A stretch of DNA of 64,000 bases from Anthostomella pinea. Its lineage: Eukaryota > Ascomycota > Sordariomycetes > Xylariales > Xylariaceae. The stretch is from contig CAUWAG010000012.1 in the NCBI GenBank assembly GCA_963556695.1, positions 1,922,001 through 1,986,000 of the forward strand, written 5' to 3'. Position 1 is the first letter of the stretch, and each line of letters opens with the position of its first letter. A program made the position numbers and the translations under genes. Below the pieces are notes generated by a model that did not search any database, was not told where the DNA came from, and was given only the letters and a program-made list of their open reading frames with translations. Shown piece by piece: positions 12,267 through 24,332 of this stretch.

Positions 12267-12967
12267 GGTGCGCCTGTTAGTCTTGAGAATTGTCGAGTTT
12301 GGCTATGGGATGGGATGCTGTCGCGTAAGTCGCTGCGAAGACGATGTCATATTGGAATAGGGATGTGATGTATAGCGGCTGCTGACGCCCTTGGTGATAC
12401 CTCCTTGCCGTACGCTTCTTGGTTAGCGGACTCATGAACACGCCTGTGTTCTCAAATCTTTCGGTCGTCATTCGTCATAGGCTTCCTCACCCTGAGACAT
12501 ATGACCTGTGTTGGGTAAGAAGCTATGGCGACTGTGATGGCGGTGAACCTAGTGCTGTTGCAATATCTCTACGACGCCTATGTATGATCAACAGTCGATG
12601 AGTAATCGTCAGTAGACTGCGTCAAGGGAATAGATATATCTCTACTGGAGAAACTCCTCCGTCGATCTCCAGCTGCACCATCAACGATAAGCTCTTCGTC
12701 AGAATTCGAGTCCCCCATTGTCTCAATAGATCATGCATGAACAGGGGTTTACGCAGATGACCATTGTCTAGACCTCTAGGGTGCGCCACCACACCTCAGC
12801 TTTGCTGCAATACCACCCTGATGACTGAGCTCTCGGCGACGAGGGTCGGCACTAGAACGAGGTGGCGATACTCGAAGAGATATAAGAGACTCGGTGTGCA
12901 CTACACCAGCTCCTGGACTCTTGAGCCCTCGAGCCGAAATCGCGTAGAAATTAGTGACAGCCAGTCC
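12267..12967. other. Intergenic, peroxidase promoter region
   Basis: No gene recognised. A TATA-like GATATAAGAG lies near 12878-12890, about 85 bp before the peroxidase start, which argues against the earlier in-frame ATG at 12764. Confidence 0.5.
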
Positions 12968-14738
12968 ATGATGATGGCCACTCTCACTGCCCTCTGCTTT
13001 CTAGTAGTCTGCGTCCCCTCAACTGGCGCCATGTTCTACTACCCCAGCCCCGCGATCTCGCTCCTCGAGCATATCCTCGTCGACAACTGGGGCGCATACG
13101 CTTCGAACTTCTCGGCTGCGATCACGCCGTGCACGAACTACGTGACCGAGATTGGCGATGCGGCGCCCAACTCTGGACGCACCACGGCGGCACAGTGGTT
13201 GCGTGTCGGCTTCCATGACTTCGTGACGGCCGATGTGGCGGCCGGCACTGGGGGGCTCGATGCGAGTATTGGGTTCGAGACATTCCGGGATGAGAACAAG
13301 GGGAGCGCCTTCAATGACAGCTTTACGTTCTGGAGGCCGTTTGTGAACGAGTTCGTGCCTAGTGAGTGCTCAATGCCTGTAAGCATCGCTAGTATAGGAT
13401 GACGTTGACCTCCCATTTCGTGAAGTGGCCGACTTGGTGGCGTTGGGTACAGTCATGTCAGTCAATCTCTGCGGCGGGAAATATATACCATTCAGGCCAG
13501 GTCGCGTCGATGCTACCGGTGCGGATCCTACGACCGGTGTTCCGGAACCGGGCTCGAGCTTGGAAGAGACCCTTGCGCAGTTCGGGAGGTCTGGCTTCAA
13601 CCAAGCAGACTCGATCGGCTTAACGGCCTGTGGTCATACAATGGGGTACGTGTGTTCCTCTCGTAACCCCCTTCGTGCATGGGTTATACCTGCCCGTGTC
13701 GAGAATGCTGTTTAACGAAGGGACAGATCTGCACATCACAGTGGCTTTCCGGAGGTGTCAGACAACTCTACCTTGTCCGCGAATAATACCAATGGCGGTA
13801 TCAACTTTGACACAAGCCGTGGTGCGTTCGATCCGCTCGTCGTGCATGAGTACATCGACGGAACTGGGAATAGGGGCGGACCGCTGGTGACGAGCTTCAA
13901 CGAGACCAGTAGGTCGGACCTGCGACTCTACGAGAGCGACGGCAACGCGACAATGGAGGAGCTGTATGCACAGGGCGATGGGTTCCAGGATACCTGTGTC
14001 GAACTTTTGAGCCGGATGCTCAACACTGTGCCTGCGCAGGTTGTGCTTCAAGATGCGATTCAGCCCGTGGCTATCAAACCGGTCAATGTGACGTGGGATA
14101 TCATAGATGAGAAGCAGCTGGTGCTTTCTGGCAAAATTCGCGTATGAGTGAGAGCTCCTTGATACATTAATATCGATGCTGACTTTGCGCGATAGATACT
14201 CGATACGGAGGCAGAGACCGGCCGAAACGTCACCATCTCGTTTTCCAATGGCTACTCCGAGGTTGTCAAGGTCGAAAATGCGACTGGTGTCTCAATATTC
14301 GGCGTGACGCAATATGCGCCGTTCTCGATAGACGGATCCAAGATTACGGATGCATCTTCTTTCACAGTTTTGACTGATGGTCTCGAAACGGCGGCTTTTG
14401 ACATACAGGACAGGGCCTTCATTGTCCCAGGCCTGACCGAGATCACGGGCAACACGGTCTTCGTGACCATTGCAGCGGATGCGAATCGGGACGACTTCGA
14501 CGCGTCAAAGTTGACGGTTAGGGTTGCGACGCCAATCACGCAGCCGCTGACTCTGGGACCGAGAATGGCTTTCAGCGATGTGCAGCTCGAGGCGGCTGGT
14601 GGAAGCCTTGGTGATGTGAGATACTGGTCTGGGGTCGTTGTTGTAGACCAGCCCGTTGGTGCCGTCAGTGTGCGCTTGTCTTACGGCGAGGAGCCTCTCG
14701 ATATCATGTTGCTTGATGCTGGAGTGGCAGGCTGGTAA
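12968..14738 (+). CDS. Secreted class II-like haem peroxidase
   Basis: Four exons: 12968-13361, 13426-13645, 13742-14141 and 14196-14738 (introns 64, 96 and 54 bp), 518 aa. The start MMMATLTALCFLVVCVPSTGA is a signal peptide. The distal haem pocket is WLRVGFHDF, followed by GGLDASIGFE. Splicing creates MADLVALGTVM and SIGLTACGHTMGG, with the proximal histidine. Many N-x-S/T sites fit an extracellular glycoprotein. The family (AA2-like plant/fungal peroxidases) oxidises phenolics or lignin-type substrates with H2O2. About 180 C-terminal residues after the peroxidase core form a beta-rich, Thr/Asp-rich tail that I do not recognise. Mn-binding or tryptophan-radical residues were not assigned, so the subclass is open. 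Confidence 0.85.
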
Positions 14739-15179
14739 GAGGGAGGCGCATTGTAGAAAGCTACCAGGGAATCTCAATCTCACATGACCTCGGTTCCGCG
14801 AGCATTTCACTAAGGTTAGATGCAGGGACCTGATCAGACACCCGACGCATCGATGAGCACACCTTGTCGAGATGATGGCCTGGCACTGGCCCTGACAGGT
14901 GTCCTCTCGTAACAAAGCAGATTGACGTGTTTCCATTGCTGGCTTCAGAGGTTGTGTTGTTGGCATGAAGTGACTCAAACTGAGGCCCAATCATATCAAC
15001 GACGATATGACAGCATACGCCCAGGTTGAAGAAGCAAACCAAGCAGGCTGTCATTCCGTGGTATGACGTCTGAAGCGCGGAAATGAAGATCATGCAAGCG
15101 GCTGCTCCCTCCCTTGTTGCGTTGTTTGTTCCCTGCCTGAATGACCTGGCAAGGATCTATCCTCTCAAGTCTGTGCATG
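14739..15179. other. Intergenic, no gene recognised
   Basis: 3' flank of the peroxidase gene. No convincing ORF or RNA gene. Confidence 0.45.
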
Positions 15180-15393
15180 TACCGTATTTACTGGTACCAT
15201 TCATTCCGAGTCTCCCCTGCTAGCGCGAGTAGCTTGCGTGCAGAAAAGAGAGCACCAGCCGCATCTACTTGTAGCTTTTATAAGAGATAACAACGATAAG
15301 AAGCCACCTGAGGCTGGTGATGCTCTTTTCTGCACGCAAGCCACTCGCGCTAGCAGAGGGGACTCGGAATGAATGGTACCAGTAAATACGGTA
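15180..15393. mobile_element. MITE with ~80-bp terminal inverted repeats and TA target duplication
   Basis: The left arm (from 15180) and right arm (to 15393) are near-perfect reverse complements for about 80 bp, with mismatches only toward the centre. They bracket about 45 bp of unique sequence. The ends read TA-CCGTATTTAC and GTAAATACGG-TA, so TA flanks both sides as in Tc1/mariner-pogo elements. There is no coding capacity at 0.21 kb. It is a non-autonomous element or its foldback derivative, lying between the peroxidase and eIF2A genes. Confidence 0.85.
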
Positions 15394-16234
15394 AGATTCC
15401 CATGTGACCTTGAATGTCTGTCACCATGGTCATCATATATAATCTGTGAGCTTATTGTGAATGAAGTGCGAGGGGAGAAGCCATCGTAGCTTACATGCAC
15501 TGAACATATGCAGCTATCAGCCAGCACAGCCGCAGCTGAATTCGTTGTTCACACATCCAAGTGCCGGCCAGCCACAGCTGATGGCGCATTTGGGGGGCTC
15601 GGGGGTCCTTCAATCGTGGCGCAGGCGTTGGGCTCCAGCCAGACAGACCCGCTGGACAGGCCTGAGTCGGTCGAGACTAAAAATTTCAGTCTACGACAAC
15701 AATCAGAGCGTCTTCTTTCACTCCTCTCTTCCTTTCTCCTCCAGCCCACTTGCACGCTCCGTCTCGTCACGTCCACCCACCGCCTTCAGTCAATTCCCCC
15801 CCCTTGGCCTGGGTGACCTGTCAGAAGTTCCCTTCTATTCTTCTTGCCGTCGACCTATTAAGTGTGCGCACCTGAAATACTCCGGTAGCACGTCCACCCG
15901 ACAGATTCTTCCTCACCTCTTGTCACCTATCGCGACATCGTATCCACCAGTCGTAGTCAACATCGTCAAGCCAGCCGGCAAGCAACCAAACAGCCAGACA
16001 AAGATCCTTCTTTGTCAAGACACTGCGCGAGCCGACCGATAACCCATTTATCGTCCGCCGCCCCAGCCAGCTCGACCGAGAACCATCCCTCAGGATCTGA
16101 CCCGACTCGATACCATCGATACGTCCACCGCTACCGCTTCCGCGCCCCACCTTGCGGCCCAAAGAATCTACTACCAAACGACAAGATCAATACCCAAACC
16201 TGCAAGCGAATTCACTCTGTGGCTTTGACTAGTC
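15394..16234 (+). promoter_or_regulatory. CT-rich promoter and leader of the eIF2A gene
   Basis: Pyrimidine-rich tracts around 15700-15830 are typical of strongly expressed housekeeping genes in filamentous fungi. No competing gene is seen. The MITE lies about 840 bp upstream of the start codon. Confidence 0.45.
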
Positions 16235-18391
16235 ATGGCGAACCCGTTGCAGCAGTTTGCTTATCGAACCCAGAAGGCTATCGGCGTCACCAACACCGAT
16301 CCTGTTTATGAGCCTCTCTCTGGCTTCACCAAGCCTGAAGGGAATTTGCGGTGCTGTGTATACTCGCCCTGTGGTCGGTACCTCGCCTGGGCAACCAGCG
16401 AACGTGTCTGTATCGTTGACGCCTCCGCTGGTAATGTCCTCACAACCTTCCCCGTCACCAATGTTTACGAAGTTGCCTTCTCGCCCCGAGGCTCCTTTGT
16501 GAGCACTTATGAACGACCGGCAAAGGACGAAGCTGGTGATGCAACAAAGAACCTCAAGGTCTGGCAATCCGTTGAGGATATCCCCGAAGGCGCCGAGAAA
16601 GAGCCCCTGGGACGTTTTGTTCAGAAGTCGTATACGGGCTGGAACCTGCAGTACACCTCCGATGAGAAGTTTTGCGCCCGAATGGTTACCAACGAGGTAC
16701 AATTCTACGACAGTAACGACCTTCGAACAGTCTGGAACAAGTTGCGGGTCGAGGGCATCACCGACTTTGCCATTGCCCATGGCCAGAGCCACAATGTGGC
16801 AGTCTTCGTTCCTGAACGCAAGGTGAGCACCTTACTCTCGTCACCTATATCTGATAAACTTCGCACTAGATCTGGCTTAACACGATCCTAGGGCCAACCC
16901 GCCGCGGTCAAGATTTTCAACGTTCCTCAGTTCACGACGCCGATCTCGCAGAAAACCTTCTTCAAGGGCGACAAAGTACAGCTAAAGTGGAACAGCTTAG
17001 GTACGAGCCTGATTGTGCTGGCACAGACAGACGTGGATAAATCCAACAAGAGTTACTACGGCGAGACGAACCTGTACCTACTCAGTGCCAATGGCTCGCT
17101 TGATGCCCGTGTCGCGCTTGACAAGGAAGGGCCTATTCACGATGTTTCGTGGTCGCCCAACGGAAAGGAGTTTGCTGTCATCTATGGCTACATGCCTGCG
17201 AAGACGACCATCTTCAACCACCGTGCGGTAGCCGCCCATTCCTTCGCCCTTTCGCCTCGCAACACCCTTATCTTCTCACCCACCGGTCGATTTTTGTTGG
17301 TTGCAGGCTTTGGTAACCTGGCTGGTCAGGTCGACGTGTACGACCTGGAGAAAGACTACCAAAACATCTGCACCATCCAAAGCGGCAACCCGAGTGTGTG
17401 CCAGTGGAGCCCGGACAGCCGATTCCTCATGACTGCCACCACCTCGCCGCGCCTTCGGGTAGATAATGGTGTCAAACTCTGGCATGTGGGTGGGAGCGTC
17501 ATGTACAACGAAGATATGGTTGAGCTGTACAATGTGTCGTGGAGGCCGGCGCTGCCTGAGAACCTTCCTCATGCTGATCCACTGAGCCCTGTTCCCACCC
17601 CGCACTCTTCCGCTGTTGCATATCTCGGCACCGTCAAGACGCCGTCGAAACCTGTGGGGGCATACCGACCTCCAGGAGCTCGGGGAATGGTCACACCCCT
17701 CCACTTCAGGCGTGAGGACGAAGGCGGTGCCGCCCATGTGATGAGCAACGGTGCCCCTAATGTGGGCCCCAATGGATTCGGAAGGGCCCGCCGCCAGGTG
17801 CCTGGTGCCGAGTTACTCGAGTCTGGTACACGTCCTGTCCCAGGTGCTGCTCCAGCCCAAGTTCAGGGCGTAGACGGTGACGAGAACCTGTCCAAGGCTG
17901 CGCTGAAGAACAAGAAGAAGAGAAACAACAAAAAGGCCAAGGAAGGGGAGAGCAAGGATGCTAACGGTAGCCTAACTCCTCCAGTTCAAGGACAAGGTCC
18001 ATACTCTGGAAATGAGGGGCGAAGTCCTGAGCGCCGTGGACAGCAGCAGAACCAGCGACGAAATGACCGAAGTCGCTCGCGACATAACTTTCCGGGTGGT
18101 AACAACCCTGGACGTAATCGCGCCAATACCGGACAGAATGGACAAGTAGCTGCCCCTGCGCCTCAAATTCAAACATCTCAGCCGCCTGCCGCTGACGCGC
18201 TTCTATCGCCCGGCAGCCAGAACCCCGCTAGCAAGAAATTACGCGGTTTGCAGAAGAAAATCCGCGCCATCGAGGACCTTGAGATGCGCCTGGCAGGTGG
18301 TGAGAAGCTCGAGGACACGCAGATGAAGAAGATCGCGACCAAGTCAAGCATTGTGAAGGAACTCGACACTCTGGAAAAGGAGCCTCAGTGA
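16235..18391 (+). CDS. Translation initiation factor eIF2A
   Basis: Exons 16235-16822 and 16892-18391 (intron 16823-16891, GTGAGC...CTAG) give 695 aa, within the usual length. The N-terminal two thirds is a WD-type beta-propeller: repeats include CVYSPCGRYLAW, VAFSPRGSFV, VSWSPNGKEFAV, FSPTGRFLLVAG and CQWSPDSRFLMTA. The conserved segments GNLAGQVDVYDLE, DNGVKLWHVGG and VSWRPALPE are diagnostic for eIF2A. A Lys-rich KKKRNNKKAKEGE segment and a Gln/Asn/Arg-rich linker follow. The C-terminal helix (KKLRGLQKKIRAIEDLEMR) is the expected coiled region. It is a cytosolic factor able to deliver Met-tRNAi to 40S subunits independently of eIF2. Single-copy housekeeping gene, intact frame. Confidence 0.95.
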
Positions 18392-20099
18392 TCTGGAGTG
18401 GGCCTCGTTCAATTGCTAGATGAGGAGATAGGTGCTCTACAGCGGCAGGTACGGCGTCTTGTGGTTCGTCACAATGAGGGTCTGCAGGCGTTCTCTCAGC
18501 GGCCATCTGGCCATCCTTGCAACTAGGTAGCGATGAACCTTGGACTCACTCTGGTGTCTTGAAGGCGTGTTGGACATCAGCGTTCCGTTCTTAGAGACCG
18601 GTCTGTTATAGTAGCGCAGGAAAATGTTGGAAGCATGTCCCCATCAGTTTTGACTTGTGCCCATCTCGCCTTGCGGCGGAAGCCTTGATAGCTTCTAACT
18701 CTCGCAAATAATGGCTCACACGAGACGTATGCAAATATGATTCTAATCGCCATGATACATGACATTCTCTGATCCCTGCTGATCATCATCAACCTGGATA
18801 TGACGGGGGCTGTCCTTGGTCAAGAAGATACTATCGATAAATCAATCTCGGTACCACACATTCAGTGAGCACCTGCTACCGCATAAACCCAGGATGAGAT
18901 GGATAAACTTATTGATCTGATCTGCCCTGGTTACCCCATCCTTGGTTACCCGAATTCGTGGTACCACGGATGACCCCAGAGCCATCTGGCTCAATGTCCC
19001 CGGAAAGCTGTTTGTCTCTTCACGGATGACAAGTCGCCATGCTCTGTACGCTGCGTCTGCCACTGCCACTGCCAGGCGAAGTTGAGTTCATGCTAGTTGT
19101 GACTGACAAGGCGTTGTGTGCTCATACACAGCGGCACTCATACACAACGGCGCTCAGGCTAGGCGGCGATGGATAATGCAATCTTATGCGCAGATGCCGT
19201 TCGAATCGTCCAGTCCAACTGTTTGATAAAAATGAGATTCCAGACATAGAGAGCCATTTCGGAGCTTGGAATATCGGGACTTTTCGGAAATGTGACACAT
19301 GGGCAATCGTGAGAATGATCGCATAGCCGCACTAAGCTGATCTAAAGGGTTGCACATAACGGTCTCCTGCCATACTTGTGGTAACCTATGCTGAATGTAA
19401 TAGGGGGGTGTTTGAGCCCTGGTGATGCTTGATATCGATCTATGCAGTGGCCACTCCTTTACACCCAATTCCAATCACTCACTCTACTCGAAGGCAATAT
19501 GCCGCCGCTGAAGCAGTTTCTCCAGGAACCATGCATGTCCTTGTTCGGCAGCCGGCGGTCGACTAGACCTTTAAGCCATCGTTCACACTACCTACCTAGC
19601 ACACCAGGCGTGCAAAACCAACCTCCAGTCGCGTCCACTGTTATAGCATCTTTCCACTAGCACGAACTACCGAACCTACGTTTGCCTGACAGTTGGAGCT
19701 TGTGAGACCGAGTCTACCTCTGCGGCGAAGCAGAAGATGCCGTTTGGTAGCATGAGCTGCAACGGTCCGGCACGGAGAACCTTGTGTACAGCGAAAACGG
19801 GTCTGTCATACCTCAGAGTACGAAATCTCGGGGTATACATCTGCGAAAGTCGCACATGCGGTACGGGGTTGGCGGGTTCTGAGGTATGCAGTCGTCGCTC
19901 CCCGGAAAGGAGAGTTGAGACTGTATAAGTGTAGCTTTGGGTCCAAGATTAGTTTCTGCACATTCTATCCAACTTGAGCTCTTGCGCCACACCCTGAGCC
20001 GTATATCATCACGTTGTGACCTCACCTGGTTCCTTCCTCTATAACGTTTGACGGCGTCGGTGCCGACTAACCCAAACGTTCAGTCCTCAAATCGTGAAG
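18392..20099. other. Intergenic, no gene recognised
   Basis: 1.7 kb with only short shadow-type ORFs on either strand. It contains the eIF2A 3' end and the transporter promoter. Confidence 0.5.
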
Positions 20100-22023
20100 A
20101 TGGCGATCTGGAAGCGCAAGATTGCCATCTCGGACAATACGGTCACGACGGCCTGGCAGCTCACCACAAGGCGATCGCTGGTGCCGAATTTGCTTGGTGA
20201 AAAGTCCAACGCCTGTATCACCGGTTGGGTGGATGCTGATCAATCTCGATACAGTCACCATCCTCTTCTTCCTCTGGGGCTTCGCCTACGGTCTTCTCGA
20301 TGGTACGTACATATCGGTCGACTAGTCACGAGTCCAAAAGTAATTGACACTGTTCTCCGTCCTTGCCAGTCCTCAATTCGCACTTCCAGCAGTCCCTCAA
20401 CCTCACCCACGCCCAGTCGGCCGCGCTATCAACTGCCTATTTCGGGGCCTATCTCTTCTGCCCGCCCACGATCTCGGGCTGGATCCTGCGCCGAAGCGGA
20501 TTCCGCGTCACCTTCATGACGGGGCTGGCCGTGCTTGCCGTCGGCTGTCTGCTGTTCTGGCCTTCGGGGCTCGAGAAGAGCTTCGCCGGGTTCTGCGGCT
20601 CGATGTTCGTCGTTGGTGCCGGCCTGTCGACTCTAGAAACTGCTGCCGACCCGTGAGTTGCATGTCGATTGCGTTCACCGCCGTATCAAAGCTTACTGAC
20701 ATGAGTGCAGCTTCCTCGCCATCTGTGGACCACCCAAGTACTCCGAGATCCGGCTCAACCTCGCGCAAGCCATTCAGGGCGTGGGGTCCTTCGTAGCGCC
20801 CCTCCTGGCCGGCCGGGTCTTCTTTGCCAATACGCTCAACACCAACGAGGGGCTAAAGAACGTCCAATGGGTCTACTTGGGAGTTGCATGCTTTGTGGGC
20901 CTGTTGATCCTGCTCTTCTTCTTTGCGCCGATGCCCGAGATCACCGATGCCGACATGGGCGTCCAGGAAAGGGAGATCGGGGAATATGATCCTGGCCCGC
21001 TGCGGAAGCAGTATAACTTGTTCCTCGCCGTCTGGTCGCAGTTCTGCTATGTGGGGGCACAGGTTGCCGTTGCCGTAAGTGTACCACCCCCAAGCTGCCT
21101 GGACAAGGTGCTGATGTTGGTGCTCTCGTGGAGAACTATTTCATCAATTTCGTCCAGGAGACTGGCCTGTCCAAGGCCATAGCTTGTAGGTTCATCGTTG
21201 TCGTTTCCAGTGAACATCATACTGACACATCATAGCCGATCTTCTTGCTGTTGGTCAGGGACTATATGCGCTGAACAGATTCGTAGCCGGGTTCCTCATG
21301 ATGAAGCCACGGTTCAAACCTCGATACATACTCGGGGTATACTTGGGATTATGCTTCGTGTTCATTGTGCCCGCAATAACCACCAGCGGCACATGTTCCA
21401 TTGCGATGTTGATGCTGGTCTTGTCGTACGTATAAAAATATCCCATTCCAAGACCCTGAGCCTTTCCTTCAAGAAGAAGCCTTATTATTCCTTTTCCTTC
21501 TCCAAAATGGCCGTACGGGTTTAATGACAAGATTTTAACGTACACGCAGTTTCGAATCGGTGAGCAAGCCGTTTTCGCGAAACCTGACTTCGGAGCACGT
21601 GGCAGCTGACACCAGTCTACAGGCATGTTTCGCGACGATATTCACCCTCGGCCTGCGCGGATTGGGGCGACATACCAAGATCGGTGGCAGTCTCCTGGTC
21701 GCTGCGATCAGCGGTGGTATGGTCTTCCCGGCAGCGACCGGCGCCGTTGTTGACCGCAGGAATGCGCACGCTGCCATGGCAGTCCCTATGGCTGGGTATA
21801 TCTTAGCTTGGATGTAAGACGATGCCCTTAGCTGTACATCAGACGATCTGCTGATCAAAACCCCAGATATCCGGTATACGTCAACGTTTGGAACCGCGAG
21901 ACTATGGACGTTCGCCGCACTACGAACGTAGGCATCTACCGAGATGACAAAGGAGACCTCCGGCTCACACAGCATCCGTCGCATGTCACTGCTAAGCCCT
22001 CTACCTCGGACACGACAGCGTAG
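20100..22023 (+). CDS. FucP-type MFS sugar:proton symporter
   Basis: Nine exons: 20100-20196, 20255-20302, 20370-20652, 20711-21074, 21134-21185, 21236-21425, 21550-21559, 21623-21813 and 21867-22023. Together they give 463 aa in a single open frame. About twelve membrane helices are visible. Family hallmarks are ILFFLWGFAYGLLD, VLNSHFQQSLNLTHAQSA, ETAADPFLAICGPPKYSEIRLN and TIFTLGLRGLGRHTKIGGS. These mark the fucose/glucose/galactose branch of the major facilitator family, a plasma-membrane H+ symporter. Exon 7 is only 10 nt. What looks like an N-terminal frameshift is removed by intron 20197-20254 (CTGAT branch, ACAG end). The gene ends 185 bp from the convergent regulator, which could control it (inference). 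Confidence 0.9.
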
Positions 22024-22207
22024 GTAGGAGGACTCAAATATGAGGCGATTCATCAGGCAAGCAACGGCCTTGTGAAGTGAAAGATGGTTATTGGCCGCTT
22101 CAACAATTCTCGGTCGTTCGTCTGCAGATGGTCAACACGCAGCTAATGAAATGGTACTCGTCCTGGTTCCTGGTAATGATTGATATGCTTCGTGATGATA
22201 CCATGAG

Positions 22208-23794
22208 TCATGAAAGCATCATGAAACCATTCTCATTCTGAATTTCAGAAAATACTGAGCTGTGTGCTGAGCTGTAAGAACGAGACTGCTCCCAAAGCGC
22301 TTGAGAGGGCTCATCCTGAAATGCGTGCACCCACGGCATCCTGTAGAGTGTCCGAGACACATCTTGCCAGGTGTGCAGGTTAAGTTGTGAAGCAGTTGCT
22401 GCGATCTTCGGGACCAGCCACACGTCGTCCCCCGGATTTCGGAACAACGAAGCTTTTCCGATGAACAGAACCCAGAGGAGTATCTCCTCACTGAGTTTAT
22501 CGTCATAGCAATGCACTTGAATAGCTGCACGAAGCTCACGTGATAGGATAGGGATCTCCGGACGCCTCAGACCGAGACTGAAGAAGAATTCCGACATGAA
22601 TGCTACCAAGGCAAGGTGCAGGACGTTCTCCCAGTCGGTGGAGGTATGCGGCTCGCCTAGTGGCCTCATGTGAACGAGGCGATAGCCAAAGAGTACGAGG
22701 ACGTCGTGGAAATCATAGCCGTCCAGCGTGATGCCATGCGTCGGGCTATTGTTTACTAGCCATGCAAGGCTCATGACTCCCTCCAGCATCTCCGAAAGAG
22801 CCGCGCTGACATGGGTGCTGATATCAGGGCGACCAAGGGAACTGTTTCGGTCCTTTTGAAACCTCATGCGAAGCCAATCAATGGTGAAGGCTCCCGGCAC
22901 GATATTGACGCTATATCGCGTCGGCGTGCCTAGCTGTAGCGCCAGTTGGACATCAGCTCGGAAGACCTTCTGCGCTATCGCAGGATTGTGTGCTGCGAGG
23001 ACTGATATACCGCCTCGCAGCTCGATCATCCTCAGCAGGCCATTGAGATGAACCAATCCTTGGTGGTGGCGGTTCCGAAGGCTCTCGTGCTGAGACATGG
23101 ACAAGACAACCCCGAGTGTCAGATCGGACAGCGCATCGTCTCCGGAAAGCCTTTCGTTGACGATGCGCATGCCGCGTGACAAGTGGACCATAGCTTGTGC
23201 CGTTTCCTGCTGGGTTAACCACGACGGATCAAAGGCTGCGGCAGCCATGGCGATGGCGCAGTGGAAGACTGCACCGTATCAGTGATGCGCTGGGCTGTTA
23301 GTAGACGGGTGTCGCTCACAAGCTTCGTCTTGAAACAGAAACCCAACCCATATCCTAGCCGAGCCAACAGACCGGACAGCGTCACGAAGCTGATGAGGGA
23401 ACATTGGCCCGGTGAAAAAGGAGTATACTGTACTCTGATTAGTCGAGACACGTCGTATCTAGGAAATGCTGGACGTACCTTTGTGGAAGAGAGCTCGGGA
23501 CGTTATACTCAAGTCGGCCGGGACGCTGTAGGCGGACAACCCGTTCCCGATCTGGCGGTCAATCAATGGCATCACTTCGATGACATCCTCTTGGCTTGTG
23601 TCTGTGTCTGGTAGAACTTGCCCTCTATCTGGCGTTCCCCTAGGAGGTGGTGTCTTGGATGCGACTTTGGACTGTTGGCGTTTCGACGGTCGGTGGTGTA
23701 CCCTCCCGACATTCTTGCCCCTCGCCGCATGGCTGCGAATGAACCTTCTCGTTTGTCGGTCAATTGACGCGTTATCTATGAATTGCAGAGACAT
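22208..23794 (-). CDS. Fungal_trans_2-type transcription regulator lacking a zinc cluster
   Basis: Exons on the minus strand are 23794-23479, 23427-23320 and 23268-22208 (two 51-bp introns), 494 aa. The start MSLQFIDNASIDRQTRRFIRSHAARGKNVGR is the basic N-terminus typical of fungal regulators with a PF11951-like domain but no Cys6 cluster. Splicing yields WVGFLFQDEAFFHCAIAMAAAAFDPSW, the conserved start of the helical domain. DLTLGVVLSMSQHE and HLNGLLRMIELRGG follow, matching the family. Nuclear localisation is likely but was not tested. DNA binding may need a partner. The gene is convergent with the sugar transporter, which suggests but does not prove a regulatory link. Confidence 0.8.
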
Positions 23795-24332
23795 ATATGC
23801 GGCTGTTGATCGTCGTTGAAATTGATGTACTGACTGTAATTGCTGTCATGAAGTTGAATGTGTTGATAACGTCGGCTTAGAAGTCGACTCCGGAGTCCGG
23901 TGTGTCCACTATACTGGACTTAAGGGTTGATGGTGCTGTTAACTCCGCCCGACCTAAGTGAAATCACACTGTGTAGGCGACCCCTTGTCTGTATTTGCAC
24001 CAGCTGCTTCTGGGTGCCTACACTAGCACAAGGTACCAACCGCAACGACCTAGCAGGCTCGCCAACCCAGTTCTAGCTCCCATCTAGCTAAGCCTCCCTC
24101 GAATTTGGACTCAAGACCTTCGATGTTCTTCGCTGCTTAAGTCGGCGGCCTCTGGACTGGGCGGCGTCTTGGATCTGCCTCTCCATGCGCCTAATGCCAA
24201 AGGTGAGCGTGCTTCACGATGTATACACACTTGTGACCCTTAACGGTGAGACCTCCGGGACTCGAGCAGTACGAGTATAATATTTCCTTTCGCAGGGCAG
24301 GAAGGTATCTGCAGTGCTCCTTTCAAAGCCAC
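23795..24332. other. Intergenic, no gene recognised
   Basis: Upstream region of the regulator gene (-) and 3' flank of the APH-like gene (-). No coding evidence. Confidence 0.45.

Noticed and set aside
12764..12967. Longer N-terminus of the peroxidase from ATG 12764
   Set aside because: A TATA-like element lies inside it and the signal peptide begins at 12968.
15180..15393. Rho-independent-type terminator or structured RNA gene
   Set aside because: The arms are far too long and are flanked by TA, which fits a transposable element. Such terminators are bacterial.
20100..20330. N-terminal frameshift in the sugar transporter
   Set aside because: A 58-bp intron (20197-20254) with GTGAAA donor, CTGAT branch and ACAG acceptor joins the two frames exactly as the family requires.
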